From the NCBI GenBank assembly GCA_016713085.1, contig JADJPV010000001.1, positions 682,001 to 746,000 of the forward strand: a DNA stretch of 64,000 nucleotides, read 5' to 3'. Made by a program: the position numbers and the translations under genes. This stretch comes from Chitinophagaceae bacterium (GTDB lineage Bacteria > Bacteroidota > Bacteroidia > Chitinophagales > Chitinophagaceae). This document shows, piece after piece, positions 1 through 8,390 of the stretch; the stretch's first letter is position 1; the number at the start of each line of letters is the position of its first letter. A model generated the notes under the pieces. That model saw only the letters and a program-made list of their open reading frames with translations, made no database searches and was not told where the DNA came from.

Positions 1-291
1 TTCAGGGTTCTTCAGGAATTGGTTAATAATACACTCAAACACAGCCACTCAAGCTTTATTCATTTAACCCAAAACAAAACAGATCAGTATATTTATATAC
101 GCATGCATCATGATGGGGAAGGTTTAACCCAGACTGAATATGAAAAGCTGAGGGATACCCCAAAGGGTATGGGGTTAAAGAATATTTTCAGCCGGGTTAA
201 AATTTTAAACTCTAAAATTCTGTTTGAGAAAGACTCATCCAACACATATTATAAAGTAACTATAGAGATTCCTGTTGAGGCGATGGTATGA
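1..291 (+). CDS. Sensor histidine kinase, C-terminal fragment (HATPase_c)
   Basis: The gene is cut by the window start and only the ATP-binding domain remains. In frame from base 1 it shows an N-box (QELVNNTLKHS), a degenerate G1 box (DGEGL) and a G2 box (KGMGLKNIFSRV). This order is typical of the LytS/NarX-like kinases that carry HisKA_3. The domain would bind ATP and donate phosphate to the partner regulator encoded immediately downstream, whose start lies 34 bases after this stop. The sensory part is not visible, so the signal is unknown. Confidence in the family is high; the specific kinase cannot be named. Confidence 0.85.
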   Translation, partial: FRVLQELVNNTLKHSHSSFIHLTQNKTDQYIYIRMHHDGEGLTQTEYEKLRDTPKGMGLKNIFSRVKILNSKILFEKDSSNTYYKVTIEIPVEAMV

Positions 292-325
292 TTGCCGAAA
301 AAGTTTAACTTTAAATCCAAATCTT

Positions 326-976
326 ATGAGCCAGATAAAAGTAGCAATAGCATATGACCACCAGATATTCAGGAAAGGTGTTATCCTTTCCCTAAGGTCG
401 TACACCAACATCAAGTTTGTACTGGAAGCCGAAAACGGAGAGGAGTTACTGGCAGGTTTAGCTGAGGCACAGCCAGACGTCATTCTGATGGATCTCCGGA
501 TGCCTGGGAAAGATGGCATTGAGACCACCAAGGCTGTGAGTAAACAGTTTCCACATATGCATGTGCTGGTACTTACCATGTATGAAGACGAACGCTTTGT
601 AACTCACCTGATGGAGAACGGGGCAAATGGTTACCTGCTCAAAAGCTCTGACCCTGCAGAAATAAAAAAAGCAATTCTTGAAGTATATACAAAGGGTTAT
701 TATCTCAACAACTTTGTAAACCGCATTCTGCTTAAAAAATCGCATACCAAAGCAAAGGCAATTCCAACTCTTAACAGCGAAATTCAGATTTCAGACAAAG
801 AAAAGCAGGTGATCAGGCTTTTGTGTATGGAGTATACTGCCCAGGAAATTGCGAAAGAAATGGAAATAAGCCCCCGTACGGTTGAGGCAATTAAAGACCG
901 TTTAATGGAACGTTTCGGAGTTAAGAATTCCGTAGGGCTTGTTTTCTTTGCTATGAAAAACTCATTGATTGATTAA
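326..976 (+). CDS. Response regulator, NarL/FixJ family (REC + LuxR-type HTH)
   Basis: A 216-residue two-domain regulator. The receiver domain covers about residues 4-120, with the phospho-acceptor Asp56 in LMDLRMPG, a switch Thr in VLTMY and the conserved Lys in YLLKSS. A LuxR-type helix-turn-helix follows at about 150-205 (SDKEKQVIRLL, AQEIAKEM, SPRTVEAIKDRL). The ATG at 326 is preferred over an upstream TTG because the protein then begins directly with the first beta strand. The acidic pair that normally binds Mg2+ is Tyr10-Asp11 here instead of two acids, which may weaken phosphorylation. It is paired with the kinase fragment just upstream. Targets cannot be predicted. Its stop overlaps by a few bases the stop of the convergent gene. 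Confidence 0.9.
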   Translation: MSQIKVAIAYDHQIFRKGVILSLRSYTNIKFVLEAENGEELLAGLAEAQPDVILMDLRMPGKDGIETTKAVSKQFPHMHVLVLTMYEDERFVTHLMENGANGYLLKSSDPAEIKKAILEVYTKGYYLNNFVNRILLKKSHTKAKAIPTLNSEIQISDKEKQVIRLLCMEYTAQEIAKEMEISPRTVEAIKDRLMERFGVKNSVGLVFFAMKNSLID

Positions 977-1682
977 CCGAGTTCTGTTTGTATATGATCG
1001 TAAAGCAATGATTCGTTAAAGGAATTAAGCATATACTTTGCAAGTTTCGGATTTATTGTACTCAGCTTTTCCAGATCTTTTATACCCAGTTCATGAGCTG
1101 CTCTTATTCCATCAGCATTGTTTCCAAGTTCAATAATTGTGTTTTCATCTCTGTTGTGCCTGTCTTCAGGAAGATCCTTAAAATCGTCTAATAACAAAAT
1201 AGGTCTTGCAAGAGAATACCAGTAAGGCAAAAAGTTTTCAACCCATTCATCCGTTAATTCAAGATCAACAAGTGTAAATAAAAAGGCATCTGAACGGGCC
1301 AATGCTTTATGCTTTGTTTCAAATTTAAAATACAGGGGATTTTCACCGGAAAGGACACGATTTAACTCATTAGCCAACTTTTCCTGTTTCAAAAGAGGTT
1401 TCCAGAGTTGTTTGCAATTTTTCAAAAATTGTGGAAATGAAATTTCCTGTTTTCGTATCTTTTTAACTGGTCAAATCCATTTTCCATTAATGATACATGA
1501 TCATTATTTAACAGCAACTCCAACGGCACCCCTGATTTATGAATCAGATCAAATGCAAGAGGTATGGTTAAAAAACCAAATCCACCAGAAATATAAATCC
1601 GCTTCTTTCCCCAAAATAGATTGTTTACCGGTACAGGTCTTTCATTGGCAAAGTAATCTGCAATTCTACTGTTGACGCCCAT
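973..1682 (-). CDS. Conserved hypothetical protein, last gene of the bamD-porD operon (frameshifted)
   Basis: I do not recognise this family. Two open frames meet at about 1424-1428. The first starts at the ATG at 1682 and ends in FHFHNF. The second continues from LKNCKQLW to the stop at 973. Adding one base to the A5 run on the plus strand (T5 in the coding strand) joins them into one protein of about 236 residues, so I treat them as one gene with a homopolymer deletion. The N-terminal half has a glycine-containing hydrophobic stretch (YISGGFGFLTIPLAFDL) and the C-terminal half is rich in acidic and aromatic residues, with no signal peptide. The start overlaps the end of the DUF4296 gene, which suggests translational coupling. 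Confidence 0.5.
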
Positions 1683-2088
1683 AAGGTCTTGCAATTTTCT
1701 TGAAGTTATTACCATTAGGTCTGTTTTTAAGTGAGTCTGTTCCTTTGTTCAAATTTTGATTACGTCTGCTGATATCGGAAGAAACGGAGTCTGTTATTAC
1801 TTTCAGCAAATCAGGACGCTTTAAATAAAAATTATAACTTCTGCTGAATTCATTCCTGGTTGTATTGTGCAGTTGAAATATCCTCAGAAAGTAAGATGCA
1901 TCTTCAGCAGGTAACTTTAACGATGTGTCTTTCAGAATTCGTTCATTGTTCAAAACATCAGCAACCAGAATATCAGTAAGTACTGCCTGCATCTTTTTGG
2001 GCGATAATACTCCTTCAGGGATATTGTTTTTATCGGAGCAGGAAATCATTAGAAGAATGCTGCAGTATAAAAAAATCAGGTTCCTCAT
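1666..2088 (-). CDS. DUF4296 domain lipoprotein
   Basis: A 140-residue protein with a lipoprotein signal: a hydrophobic N-terminus ending in LLMISCSDKN, with the lipobox cysteine near residue 17. It is therefore probably anchored in the periplasm or outer membrane. The body (SPKKMQAVLTDILVADVL and a C-terminal region predicted helical) matches what I know of the DUF4296 family, found almost only in Bacteroidota. No enzymatic motif is visible. The ATG overlaps the porD stop in an ATGA arrangement, so it is cotranslated with porD. Its position suggests a role linked to the envelope or type IX secretion, but this is inferred from context only. Confidence 0.7.
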   Translation of the reverse strand: MRNLIFLYCSILLMISCSDKNNIPEGVLSPKKMQAVLTDILVADVLNNERILKDTSLKLPAEDASYFLRIFQLHNTTRNEFSRSYNFYLKRPDLLKVITDSVSSDISRRNQNLNKGTDSLKNRPNGNNFKKIARPYGRQQ

Positions 2089-3005
2089 TTCAACTCCTGT
2101 TTATACTTATTCGAATTACTTACATCCAGGCGGCTTAAAATTTCTACCGCTTTTGATTTCTCCGGGATCCCGGCTTTCTTAAACAAATTGATCAGTTCAT
2201 CAGCTTTACCAAGCATAAAAAACTGAATAATCATCAGGTTCGGGTTTTCCCTGTTAAGATTATCAAGATAAATCAGCGCATTCATAATTTCAGAACGTGC
2301 CATATTCTCATCCTCATACATCACATCTAAACCCTTGCGGTAATAATTGATGTATACATCATGGATAACAGCATACCGGTTGTTCATGAGATTTTCTGCA
2401 AGCCAATACCTGTTCCGGTTATTATTTTCAAATGACTTCCATCCAGATATCTTAGTTGCATCAGGAGCATTGTTTACAATGTTTAATGCCTTTTGAAAAA
2501 ATGGATCCCCGCCTTTTGATGAAAATGAGTCATAATCGAAACCCAGGATTATATATGCGTAATAGGCCATAACAGCTGTAAGATTTGAAACCATCGGATC
2601 ATTTCCTGAAATGCGGTTTTCATTGAATTCCATCGCCTGCGATTCGATATACTTAAAGTCAAAATTCGGATCCTGGAAATTAATTAAAGGCGAAACATAA
2701 GTTGTTGAATAAACAGGTCTTGCTGCCTGAATGGTAATGCTGCCGGCATACACATTTGGCTCTGTCATTTCCCTTAAATTAATCAGTATTTGGCAGTTGA
2801 TTTTTTCGTTTGGTTTGAAAACATCATTTGTCCATTTACGGTTATTCAGAAAATTGGTGAGGGATGATTCGAGTGTGCGAAAAATTTTTCTGTCGACAGT
2901 TGAAGGTATTTGATTATCAACGACCCTTACCCGGGCATTTAATTCCTGTGCATGGCTGAACTGAAGACCTATTGAAAACAATAAAATAAGTGCAGATTTA
3001 ATCAT
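2085..3005 (-). CDS. porD: Type IX secretion protein PorD (DUF4835)
   Basis: A 306-residue periplasmic or outer-membrane-associated protein with an N-terminal signal peptide ending around SHAQ. The features are those of DUF4835: a start rich in charged residues (QELNARVRVVDNQIP), the AYYAYIILGFDYDSFS segment, and a C-terminal region on lost or displaced residues (NLMIIQFFMLGKADELINLFKKA). PorD proteins were identified genetically as needed for the type IX secretion system in Porphyromonas; their biochemical role remains poorly defined. The first codons overlap the end of coaBC by 8 bases and the stop overlaps the DUF4296 start, so the three genes form a tight operon. Two T9SS-sorted proteins occur in this window, consistent with a functioning secretion system. 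Confidence 0.85.
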   Translation of the reverse strand: MIKSALILLFSIGLQFSHAQELNARVRVVDNQIPSTVDRKIFRTLESSLTNFLNNRKWTNDVFKPNEKINCQILINLREMTEPNVYAGSITIQAARPVYSTTYVSPLINFQDPNFDFKYIESQAMEFNENRISGNDPMVSNLTAVMAYYAYIILGFDYDSFSSKGGDPFFQKALNIVNNAPDATKISGWKSFENNNRNRYWLAENLMNNRYAVIHDVYINYYRKGLDVMYEDENMARSEIMNALIYLDNLNRENPNLMIIQFFMLGKADELINLFKKAGIPEKSKAVEILSRLDVSNSNKYKQELK

Positions 3006-4197
3006 TCATTACCTTTTTTAGTGTTTCAATAATATCTGTTGCCACCTCAGCTTTACTCTTTAGTGAAAACGAATATTCATTCCCTTTCTTATCAAAAATG
3101 TTGATTTTATTCGTATTCCCTCCAAACCCTGCACCTTCATCATTCAGTGAGTTCAATACAATCATATCTGCATTTTTCGCTTTCATTTTTCCAATGGCAT
3201 ACTCTTTTTCATTGTTCGTTTCCAAAGCAAACCCAACTACCCACTGTTTCGCTTTTTTTACAGTTCCAAGACTGCCTAAAATATCTTTTGTTTTTTTCAG
3301 TTCAATCTGAAAAGTTGTTTCTGTCTTTTTAATCTTCTGTTCTGCTGCTTCAACCGGTGTGTAATCTGCAACAGCCGCTGACATTATTGCAACTGCACAT
3401 GAACTGAATTCGTTCATACATGCGTTATACATTTCTTCTGCACTTTTAACTCTGATAAGCTTTGAAAGCCTGCAGTTAATTGTTTGATCAGATGGTCCAA
3501 GAACTAAGACTACTTCAGCACCACGCCCCGACAATTCAGCTGCAAGTGCAATTCCCATTTTCCCGCTTGAATGATTACCAATAAACCTGACAGGGTCAAT
3601 TGCTTCATAAGTTGGACCAGCTGTAATCAGTACTTTAATTCCGGCAAAATCATTACTGCTCAAAAAAAAACGCTCAATTTTTTCAAAGATAACCTCCGGC
3701 TCTGCCATTCTTCCTTCACCCGTTAACCCGCTTGCCAGCTCGCCGGTTTCAACCGGGATAATAACATTTCCATACGACTGTATCTTATCAATATTGTTTC
3801 TTGTTGATGCATGTTTCCACATATCCTCATCCATTGCGGGTGCAACCATTACAGGGCATGTTGCAGAGAGATAAACGGCCGTTAATAAATTATCGCACAA
3901 TCCATTTGCAAATTTTGCCAATGTATTACAACTCAGAGGAGCTATCAGCATCAGGTCAGCCCAGCGGCCAAGCTCAACATGATTTGCCCAGCTGTTTTCA
4001 TCGAACAAATCAACTAAAACTTTATTTTTCGAAAGAGTTGACAGAACAAGTGGAGACACAAAATCTTTTGCTGCAGGGGTTAATACTATCTTCACCTCAG
4101 CACCTTCTTTAATAAATAAACGTACAAGAAGTATTGATTTGTAAGCAGCAATACTTCCTGTAATACCCAATACTATTTTCTTTCCTTTCAGTTTCAT
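2998..4197 (-). CDS. coaBC: Bifunctional phosphopantothenoylcysteine decarboxylase / phosphopantothenate-cysteine ligase
   Basis: A 399-residue cytosolic enzyme for two successive steps of coenzyme A synthesis. The N-terminal flavoprotein domain (CoaC) has KIVLGITGSIAAYKS at the start, APLSCNTLAKFANGLCDNLL and the VMVAPAMDEDMW motif, with the catalytic His in NHVELGRWAD. The C-terminal ligase domain (CoaB) begins near VLITAGPTYEAIDPVRFI, followed by NHSSGKMG and the AAVADYTP motif. Length is normal for the fusion. The ATG at 4197 puts the flavoprotein start in the correct place; an in-frame codon ten residues upstream would add an unlikely leader. It lies between rpoZ and porD in the same operon. 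Confidence 0.95.
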   Translation of the reverse strand: MKLKGKKIVLGITGSIAAYKSILLVRLFIKEGAEVKIVLTPAAKDFVSPLVLSTLSKNKVLVDLFDENSWANHVELGRWADLMLIAPLSCNTLAKFANGLCDNLLTAVYLSATCPVMVAPAMDEDMWKHASTRNNIDKIQSYGNVIIPVETGELASGLTGEGRMAEPEVIFEKIERFFLSSNDFAGIKVLITAGPTYEAIDPVRFIGNHSSGKMGIALAAELSGRGAEVVLVLGPSDQTINCRLSKLIRVKSAEEMYNACMNEFSSCAVAIMSAAVADYTPVEAAEQKIKKTETTFQIELKKTKDILGSLGTVKKAKQWVVGFALETNNEKEYAIGKMKAKNADMIVLNSLNDEGAGFGGNTNKINIFDKKGNEYSFSLKSKAEVATDIIETLKKVMND

Positions 4198-4283
4198 TTG
4201 CTGTGTAAAATAGAGCAAATTAGGCAATATTAAAACGTTAATGGCGACCAGTGGTCGCCATTAAAAAAATATTTCCTTTGCTC

Positions 4284-4625
4284 TTAAGAAAACAAATCGT
4301 TTTCTGCCCTGCGATGATAAATCTTATCGTCTGTAAATTCCTGGGTTGCAAGAAGTGCAGGGTTAGGCATACGTTCATATGCTTTTGATATTTCAATTTG
4401 CTCTTTGTTTTCATGAATCTCTTCAAGACTGTCTGTATGACTTGCAAATTCCTCCAGTTTATTATGCAACTCCTCTTTAAGAGAAATGTTGATCTGGTTG
4501 GCACGTTTTGCTATAACTGCAATAGATTCATACAGATTGCCGGTTTTAGCCTTCAAATCAGCGACATTTTTAGTCTCAACCACACTGCTTGTATTGGCAC
4601 TAACTTTTCTTATCAGTCTGCTCAT
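4284..4625 (-). CDS. rpoZ: DNA-directed RNA polymerase omega subunit
   Basis: A 113-residue protein of the Bacteroidota-type omega (RNA polymerase Rpb6/omega) family. The core shows the family pattern: an N-terminal helix region (TGNLYESIAVIAKRANQI) and the C-terminal EISKAYERMPNPALLA signature. Omega helps assemble and stabilise the beta-prime subunit. The start overlaps the 3' end of bamD by 26 bases and the gene is followed by coaBC, an arrangement common in this phylum. Confidence 0.85.
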   Translation of the reverse strand: MSRLIRKVSANTSSVVETKNVADLKAKTGNLYESIAVIAKRANQINISLKEELHNKLEEFASHTDSLEEIHENKEQIEISKAYERMPNPALLATQEFTDDKIYHRRAENDLFS

Positions 4626-5429
4626 TTTTATTTGCGTTTAAATTGTTTTTAGATAAATTGAAATATTTTTCTGCGTCTTTTAATAATTTACTTTCCGGGA
4701 ACCTGTCAACAAAATCGTAATACTCTTCAATCACTTTTTCAAATCGTTCCTGCTGCTTTTCTTCCACACTCATTCCGGCATACTGGAAATAGGACTTAAT
4801 GATCATCAATTTATATTCTTCCCCCTTTTTGATTCAGGGTAATGATTCAACAGGTTTGTAAATGTAATTGCCGCTGCCCTGTATGAACCAATATTATAAT
4901 ACAACTCGGCGCTTTTAAAATCCTTTAATTCCAGTTTTTCATAGCATTCCTCAATGATATTCTTGGCTTCCTGTTGTTTGGGCGAATCCGGATAGTTATT
5001 CAAATGCGCCTGCATTAAACCAATTGTCTTTTGCGTAGATGTCTGATCCAGTTCCACTCTCGGTGATTGCTTGAAAAAACTGTAAGCTCTCAAATAATCT
5101 ACCTCAGATGCTCTTGTACTTTTGGGAAATGCTTCCAGAAAGCCCTTAAATAGGTTTTCTGAATTCATATAATCCTTCTGGTAAAAGGCACAATTTGCAT
5201 ACTTAAAATAAAGATCTTCGAATCTTGGGTCGTTTCTCAGCAGTGGGAACAGATCTTCATATAACATCTGTGCCTTGCCGAATTTTTTATTCGCATAATA
5301 CTGCTCAGCCATTCCGAGTTTATATTCAACGTCCTTACTCTTCAGAATTTTTGTAACAGCATTTCTGTTACAGGAAGTAAGTGAAAGGAAACCCACAAAA
5401 AACACTAAAAAATTGGTTCTGATATTCAT
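4600..5429 (-). CDS. bamD: Outer membrane protein assembly factor BamD (frameshifted)
   Basis: BamD is the essential lipoprotein partner of BamA in inserting beta-barrels into the outer membrane. The start at 5429 gives a lipoprotein signal ending in SLTSCNRN. Several TPR-like repeats follow (YKLGMAEQYYANKKFGKAQMLY, YFKYANCAFYQKDYMNSENLF, YYNIGSYRAAAITFTNLLNHYP). The reading frame breaks after ESKRG at the C5 run at 4821-4825; adding one base restores GEEYKLMIIKSYFQYAGMS and the last helices down to 4600. The gene product would be about 276 residues, a normal BamD length. First gene of the bamD-rpoZ-coaBC-porD operon. The break in an essential gene argues for sequencing error. Confidence 0.85.
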
Positions 5430-5517
5430 AAAAGCCCACGAAGTTAAGTTATTTGGGCAAATTAGCCCCATCCCTTTTCAAATAATACAATTTCCGGTTA
5501 ATCTTTTCATAAAGAAA

Positions 5518-5544
5518 AGCCCCGACTGTTTAGTCGGGGCTGTA
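5518..5544 (-). terminator. Rho-independent terminator of the OmpA-like gene
   Basis: A GC-rich inverted repeat (AGCCCCGAC, 6-nt loop, GTCGGGGCT) lies 22 bases downstream of the stop at 5566. In the minus-strand direction it is followed by a T-rich stretch (TTTTCTTT). Confidence 0.8.
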
Positions 5545-5565
5545 TAAGCAATTAGTTCTGATTTA

Positions 5566-7227
5566 TTACTTCTTTTCAGCACGAAGCTCAACCACTGAAG
5601 GATCACCTTCATGACAGTCGTATTGAGCAACAACACGGTCTGCGCTGATACCTTGTACTTCAACGAGGTATTTAACTATTGCATCTACACGTTTTTGTCC
5701 TAAAGCCTGACCTGATTTGCTCTTAGCAGCACTGCCGCAAACAATCATTTTACACTCAGGATTACCACGTAATGAAGATGCAACACTGCCAACCAAAGCT
5801 TTTGCTTCAGCACTTAAAGCTGTACTATTACCTGCAAAATTGATACTTGGGAGATCAACCAGGTTACAGGTTGGAGGTGCAATAACTGGGTTTTTGCAGC
5901 ACTCTGGATCTGGACACTTACCTACGCCATCAGCATCAACCGGCTGACATTGTGTTGGAGTAATCAATTCCTTATCCTTACAATCAGGAACACCATCACC
6001 ATCTGTGTCACGGCTTACACCATGAGAATCAACAGGACATCCTGCCGGAGTGTTAGGTTCGTTATCGAACTGATCAGTAACGCCATCACCGTCTGCATCA
6101 TCCAAAACAGGCTTAGGCATTTTCATGTGACGTGGAGCGTTCAACTCATTATAAGCATAATCCAGAGGATTTAACCACCAAAGAGGCTCAACTGCCTTAG
6201 ATCCAAGGCTATAGTTTAAGTTAACATTTGTATAATGCCATGCATCAAAATCACGTGTCATTGCAGCATCACCCATTGAAGCTTCCTGCCAGCGTTGACC
6301 ATCTAACAGGTCATCATTTGACCATGTAAGAACTTCTTCAATACCAACACTGAAACGCTTGCTTAATTTGAATGCTACACCTACACCTACCTGTACAGTT
6401 GGCTTAAATGTCATATCAAATAATTTAGGGCGGCGGAGATTCTGACCTTCTGCTGCGCTTTCGTATTTTTTATCCATTCCAGCTCTCAGGTCACGTAAAA
6501 TGTCGCCTTTGTTTTTATTTGCAACCTGATATTTATTATATACAGATCTAAACAAAGAAGTGTAAGGCAACCCGCTTGCATCAAAGGCATCAACCTTTGA
6601 TTCGTAAATCATACCACCAATGCCGCCAAGACCATAAATAACAAATCCTGTCTTAGCTTTATGGAAACGGATATTATTCAGTGTGATGATTCCCTGTAAA
6701 GCCAATTGGTGAGAAACCGTTCTGTAATTGTAGTAAACAGGATCTCCTGTTAACTGACCTACCGGGTAAGGTAAAAAGCCATTTGTACTTTGCAGTTGGC
6801 GAAGATTACCACTGTTGGGGGGCTTTGTACATTAATAGGAGCAATATAATTTGATTTCCATGCCGTGTTCTTGCCATAGTTGAAAGCAGGATTCCAGTTC
6901 ATTCCTTTTGCAATGCCGCCACTGTATTGCACTCTTGCAGAAAAAAATGTACCCAAAAGCTTTTCTAACATGAGCACCCCAGCCAATTTGCGGGATACGT
7001 GCACCAACGTCGCCGCTGATGGCTACGTTACCAACGCTTAATCCAACTTCCCACTGGTTACGTGGTTTTGCCGGAAAGGGGTATTGATTCTGTAAAAATT
7101 CACTGTGCTGTGATTTTCCATTTTTTGGAACCAGAGATGAGTCCTTCCAATCATAGCTCTGAGCAGACAGATTGGTTAAGATTAAACATAGGGCCCCCAG
7201 AAGGAGACTGTACTTTTTGCTTGCCAT
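5566..7227 (-). CDS. OmpA-family outer membrane protein with calcium-binding repeats (frameshifted twice)
   Basis: Three frames must be joined. The ATG at 7227 opens a signal peptide (MASKKYSLLLGALCLI) and an N-terminal barrel-like region. The frame shifts in the A7 run at 6941-6947 (one extra base) and again in the G6 run at 6818-6823 (one base short), after which it is open to 5566. The corrected product is about 553 residues: a predicted beta-barrel, then thrombospondin type-3-like repeats rich in Asp (DDADGDGVTDQFDNEP, DTDGDGVPDCKD), then a C-terminal OmpA domain ending near 550 with the peptidoglycan-binding pattern (SINFAGNSTALSAEAK, LGQKRVDAIVKYLVE). It would link the outer membrane to peptidoglycan. 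Single gene with its own promoter and terminator. Exact partner or homologue name not assignable. Confidence 0.75.
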
Positions 7228-7267
7228 AGTTGTTGTATTAAGTTTCGATAATTCCTGATGATTATTG

Positions 7268-7300
7268 CAAAAATAGATATCCGTGACTAAAAAACGCAAA
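7268..7300 (-). promoter_or_regulatory. Bacteroidota-type promoter for the OmpA-like gene
   Basis: On the minus strand TTTG (7297-7300) is followed 21 nt later by TATTTTTG (7268-7275), matching the phylum consensus TTTG / TAnnTTTG. The start codon lies 41 bases further downstream. Confidence 0.6.
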
Positions 7301-7414
7301 ATTTTTAATATTTATTTACAATAATAATACGTTAAGAGACTTTTTGAAGAATCAAAAAGTTGCTTTGGGTTCAAAATAAATGAAAGATGTTCAATTAATG
7401 TAAATTGCCGCTTC

Positions 7415-8386
7415 ATGAACTCCTCGAAACAAATACAGCTTCTGGTAAAAGATGAATTGCTTGAATTTGAAGAAAAATTCAAATCGGCAGTAAAAAGCAG
7501 AGTATCCTTACTTGACAGGATTATGCAGTACATTATTAAAAGAAAGGGAAAACAGGTGCGGCCAATGTTTGTATTTCTGAGTGCCAAACTTTTTGGAGAT
7601 ATCACCGAAAGCACGCACAGGGCGGCAGCTTTGGTTGAATTGCTGCATACGGCAACTCTTGTACACGATGATGTTGTTGATGAATCAATGGAAAGAAGAG
7701 GGTTTTTCTCCATCAATGCTCTCTGGAAGAACAAAATTGCGGTGCTTGTTGGTGATTACCTGTTGTCAAAGGGTTTACTGCTGTCTCTGAAAAATGACGA
7801 TTTTACCACTTTAAAAATACTATCAGAAGCAGTTGAAAAGATGAGCGAAGGAGAATTACTTCAAATCGAAAAAACAAGAAAGCTTAACCTGAGCGAGGAT
7901 GTATATTTTGAAATCATCAAGAATAAAACTGCTTCGCTTTTGTCTTCTGCATGCGCTGCCGGAACCTGGTCAACAACAAATGATCCTTTTAAGACAGAGC
8001 AAATGAAGCTTTTTGGAGAAAAGGCAGGCATTGCCTTCCAGATCAAAGATGATCTGTTTGACTACGGGAGTGAATCGATCGGAAAGCCAACAGGAAATGA
8101 TATTAAAGAAAAAAAGCTTACCCTCCCGTTAATTTATACGCTTAATACCGTAAGTGCGGCCAAGAAAAGAGAACTGATTTATATTATTAAAAATGAAAAC
8201 AAGCAGAAGAAATATATCAACCAGGTTATTGAAGAAGTAGTAAAAGCCGGAGGCATTGACTATGCTACTAAAAAAATGAATCAATACAGGGATGAGGCAA
8301 TTGAATTACTGCACCAATTTCCTGAGAATGAAATCAGAAATGGGCTGGAATCATTAGTACGTTTTACAACCGACAGAAAATACTAA
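7415..8386 (+). CDS. Trans-isoprenyl (polyprenyl) diphosphate synthase
   Basis: A 323-residue all-helical prenyltransferase that condenses isopentenyl diphosphate onto an allylic diphosphate, most likely to make the side chain of menaquinone. Both aspartate-rich motifs are present: the first, DDVVD at residues 85-89 within LVHDDVVDESMERRG, and the second, DDLFD at 212-216. The GKQVRP substrate-binding stretch is at about 45-50. The residues before the first Asp-rich motif do not let me fix the chain length. Length is normal for the family (octaprenyl-type). The downstream recJ begins 4 bases after the stop, suggesting cotranscription. Confidence 0.9.
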   Translation: MNSSKQIQLLVKDELLEFEEKFKSAVKSRVSLLDRIMQYIIKRKGKQVRPMFVFLSAKLFGDITESTHRAAALVELLHTATLVHDDVVDESMERRGFFSINALWKNKIAVLVGDYLLSKGLLLSLKNDDFTTLKILSEAVEKMSEGELLQIEKTRKLNLSEDVYFEIIKNKTASLLSSACAAGTWSTTNDPFKTEQMKLFGEKAGIAFQIKDDLFDYGSESIGKPTGNDIKEKKLTLPLIYTLNTVSAAKKRELIYIIKNENKQKKYINQVIEEVVKAGGIDYATKKMNQYRDEAIELLHQFPENEIRNGLESLVRFTTDRKY

Positions 8387-8390
8387 CTGC

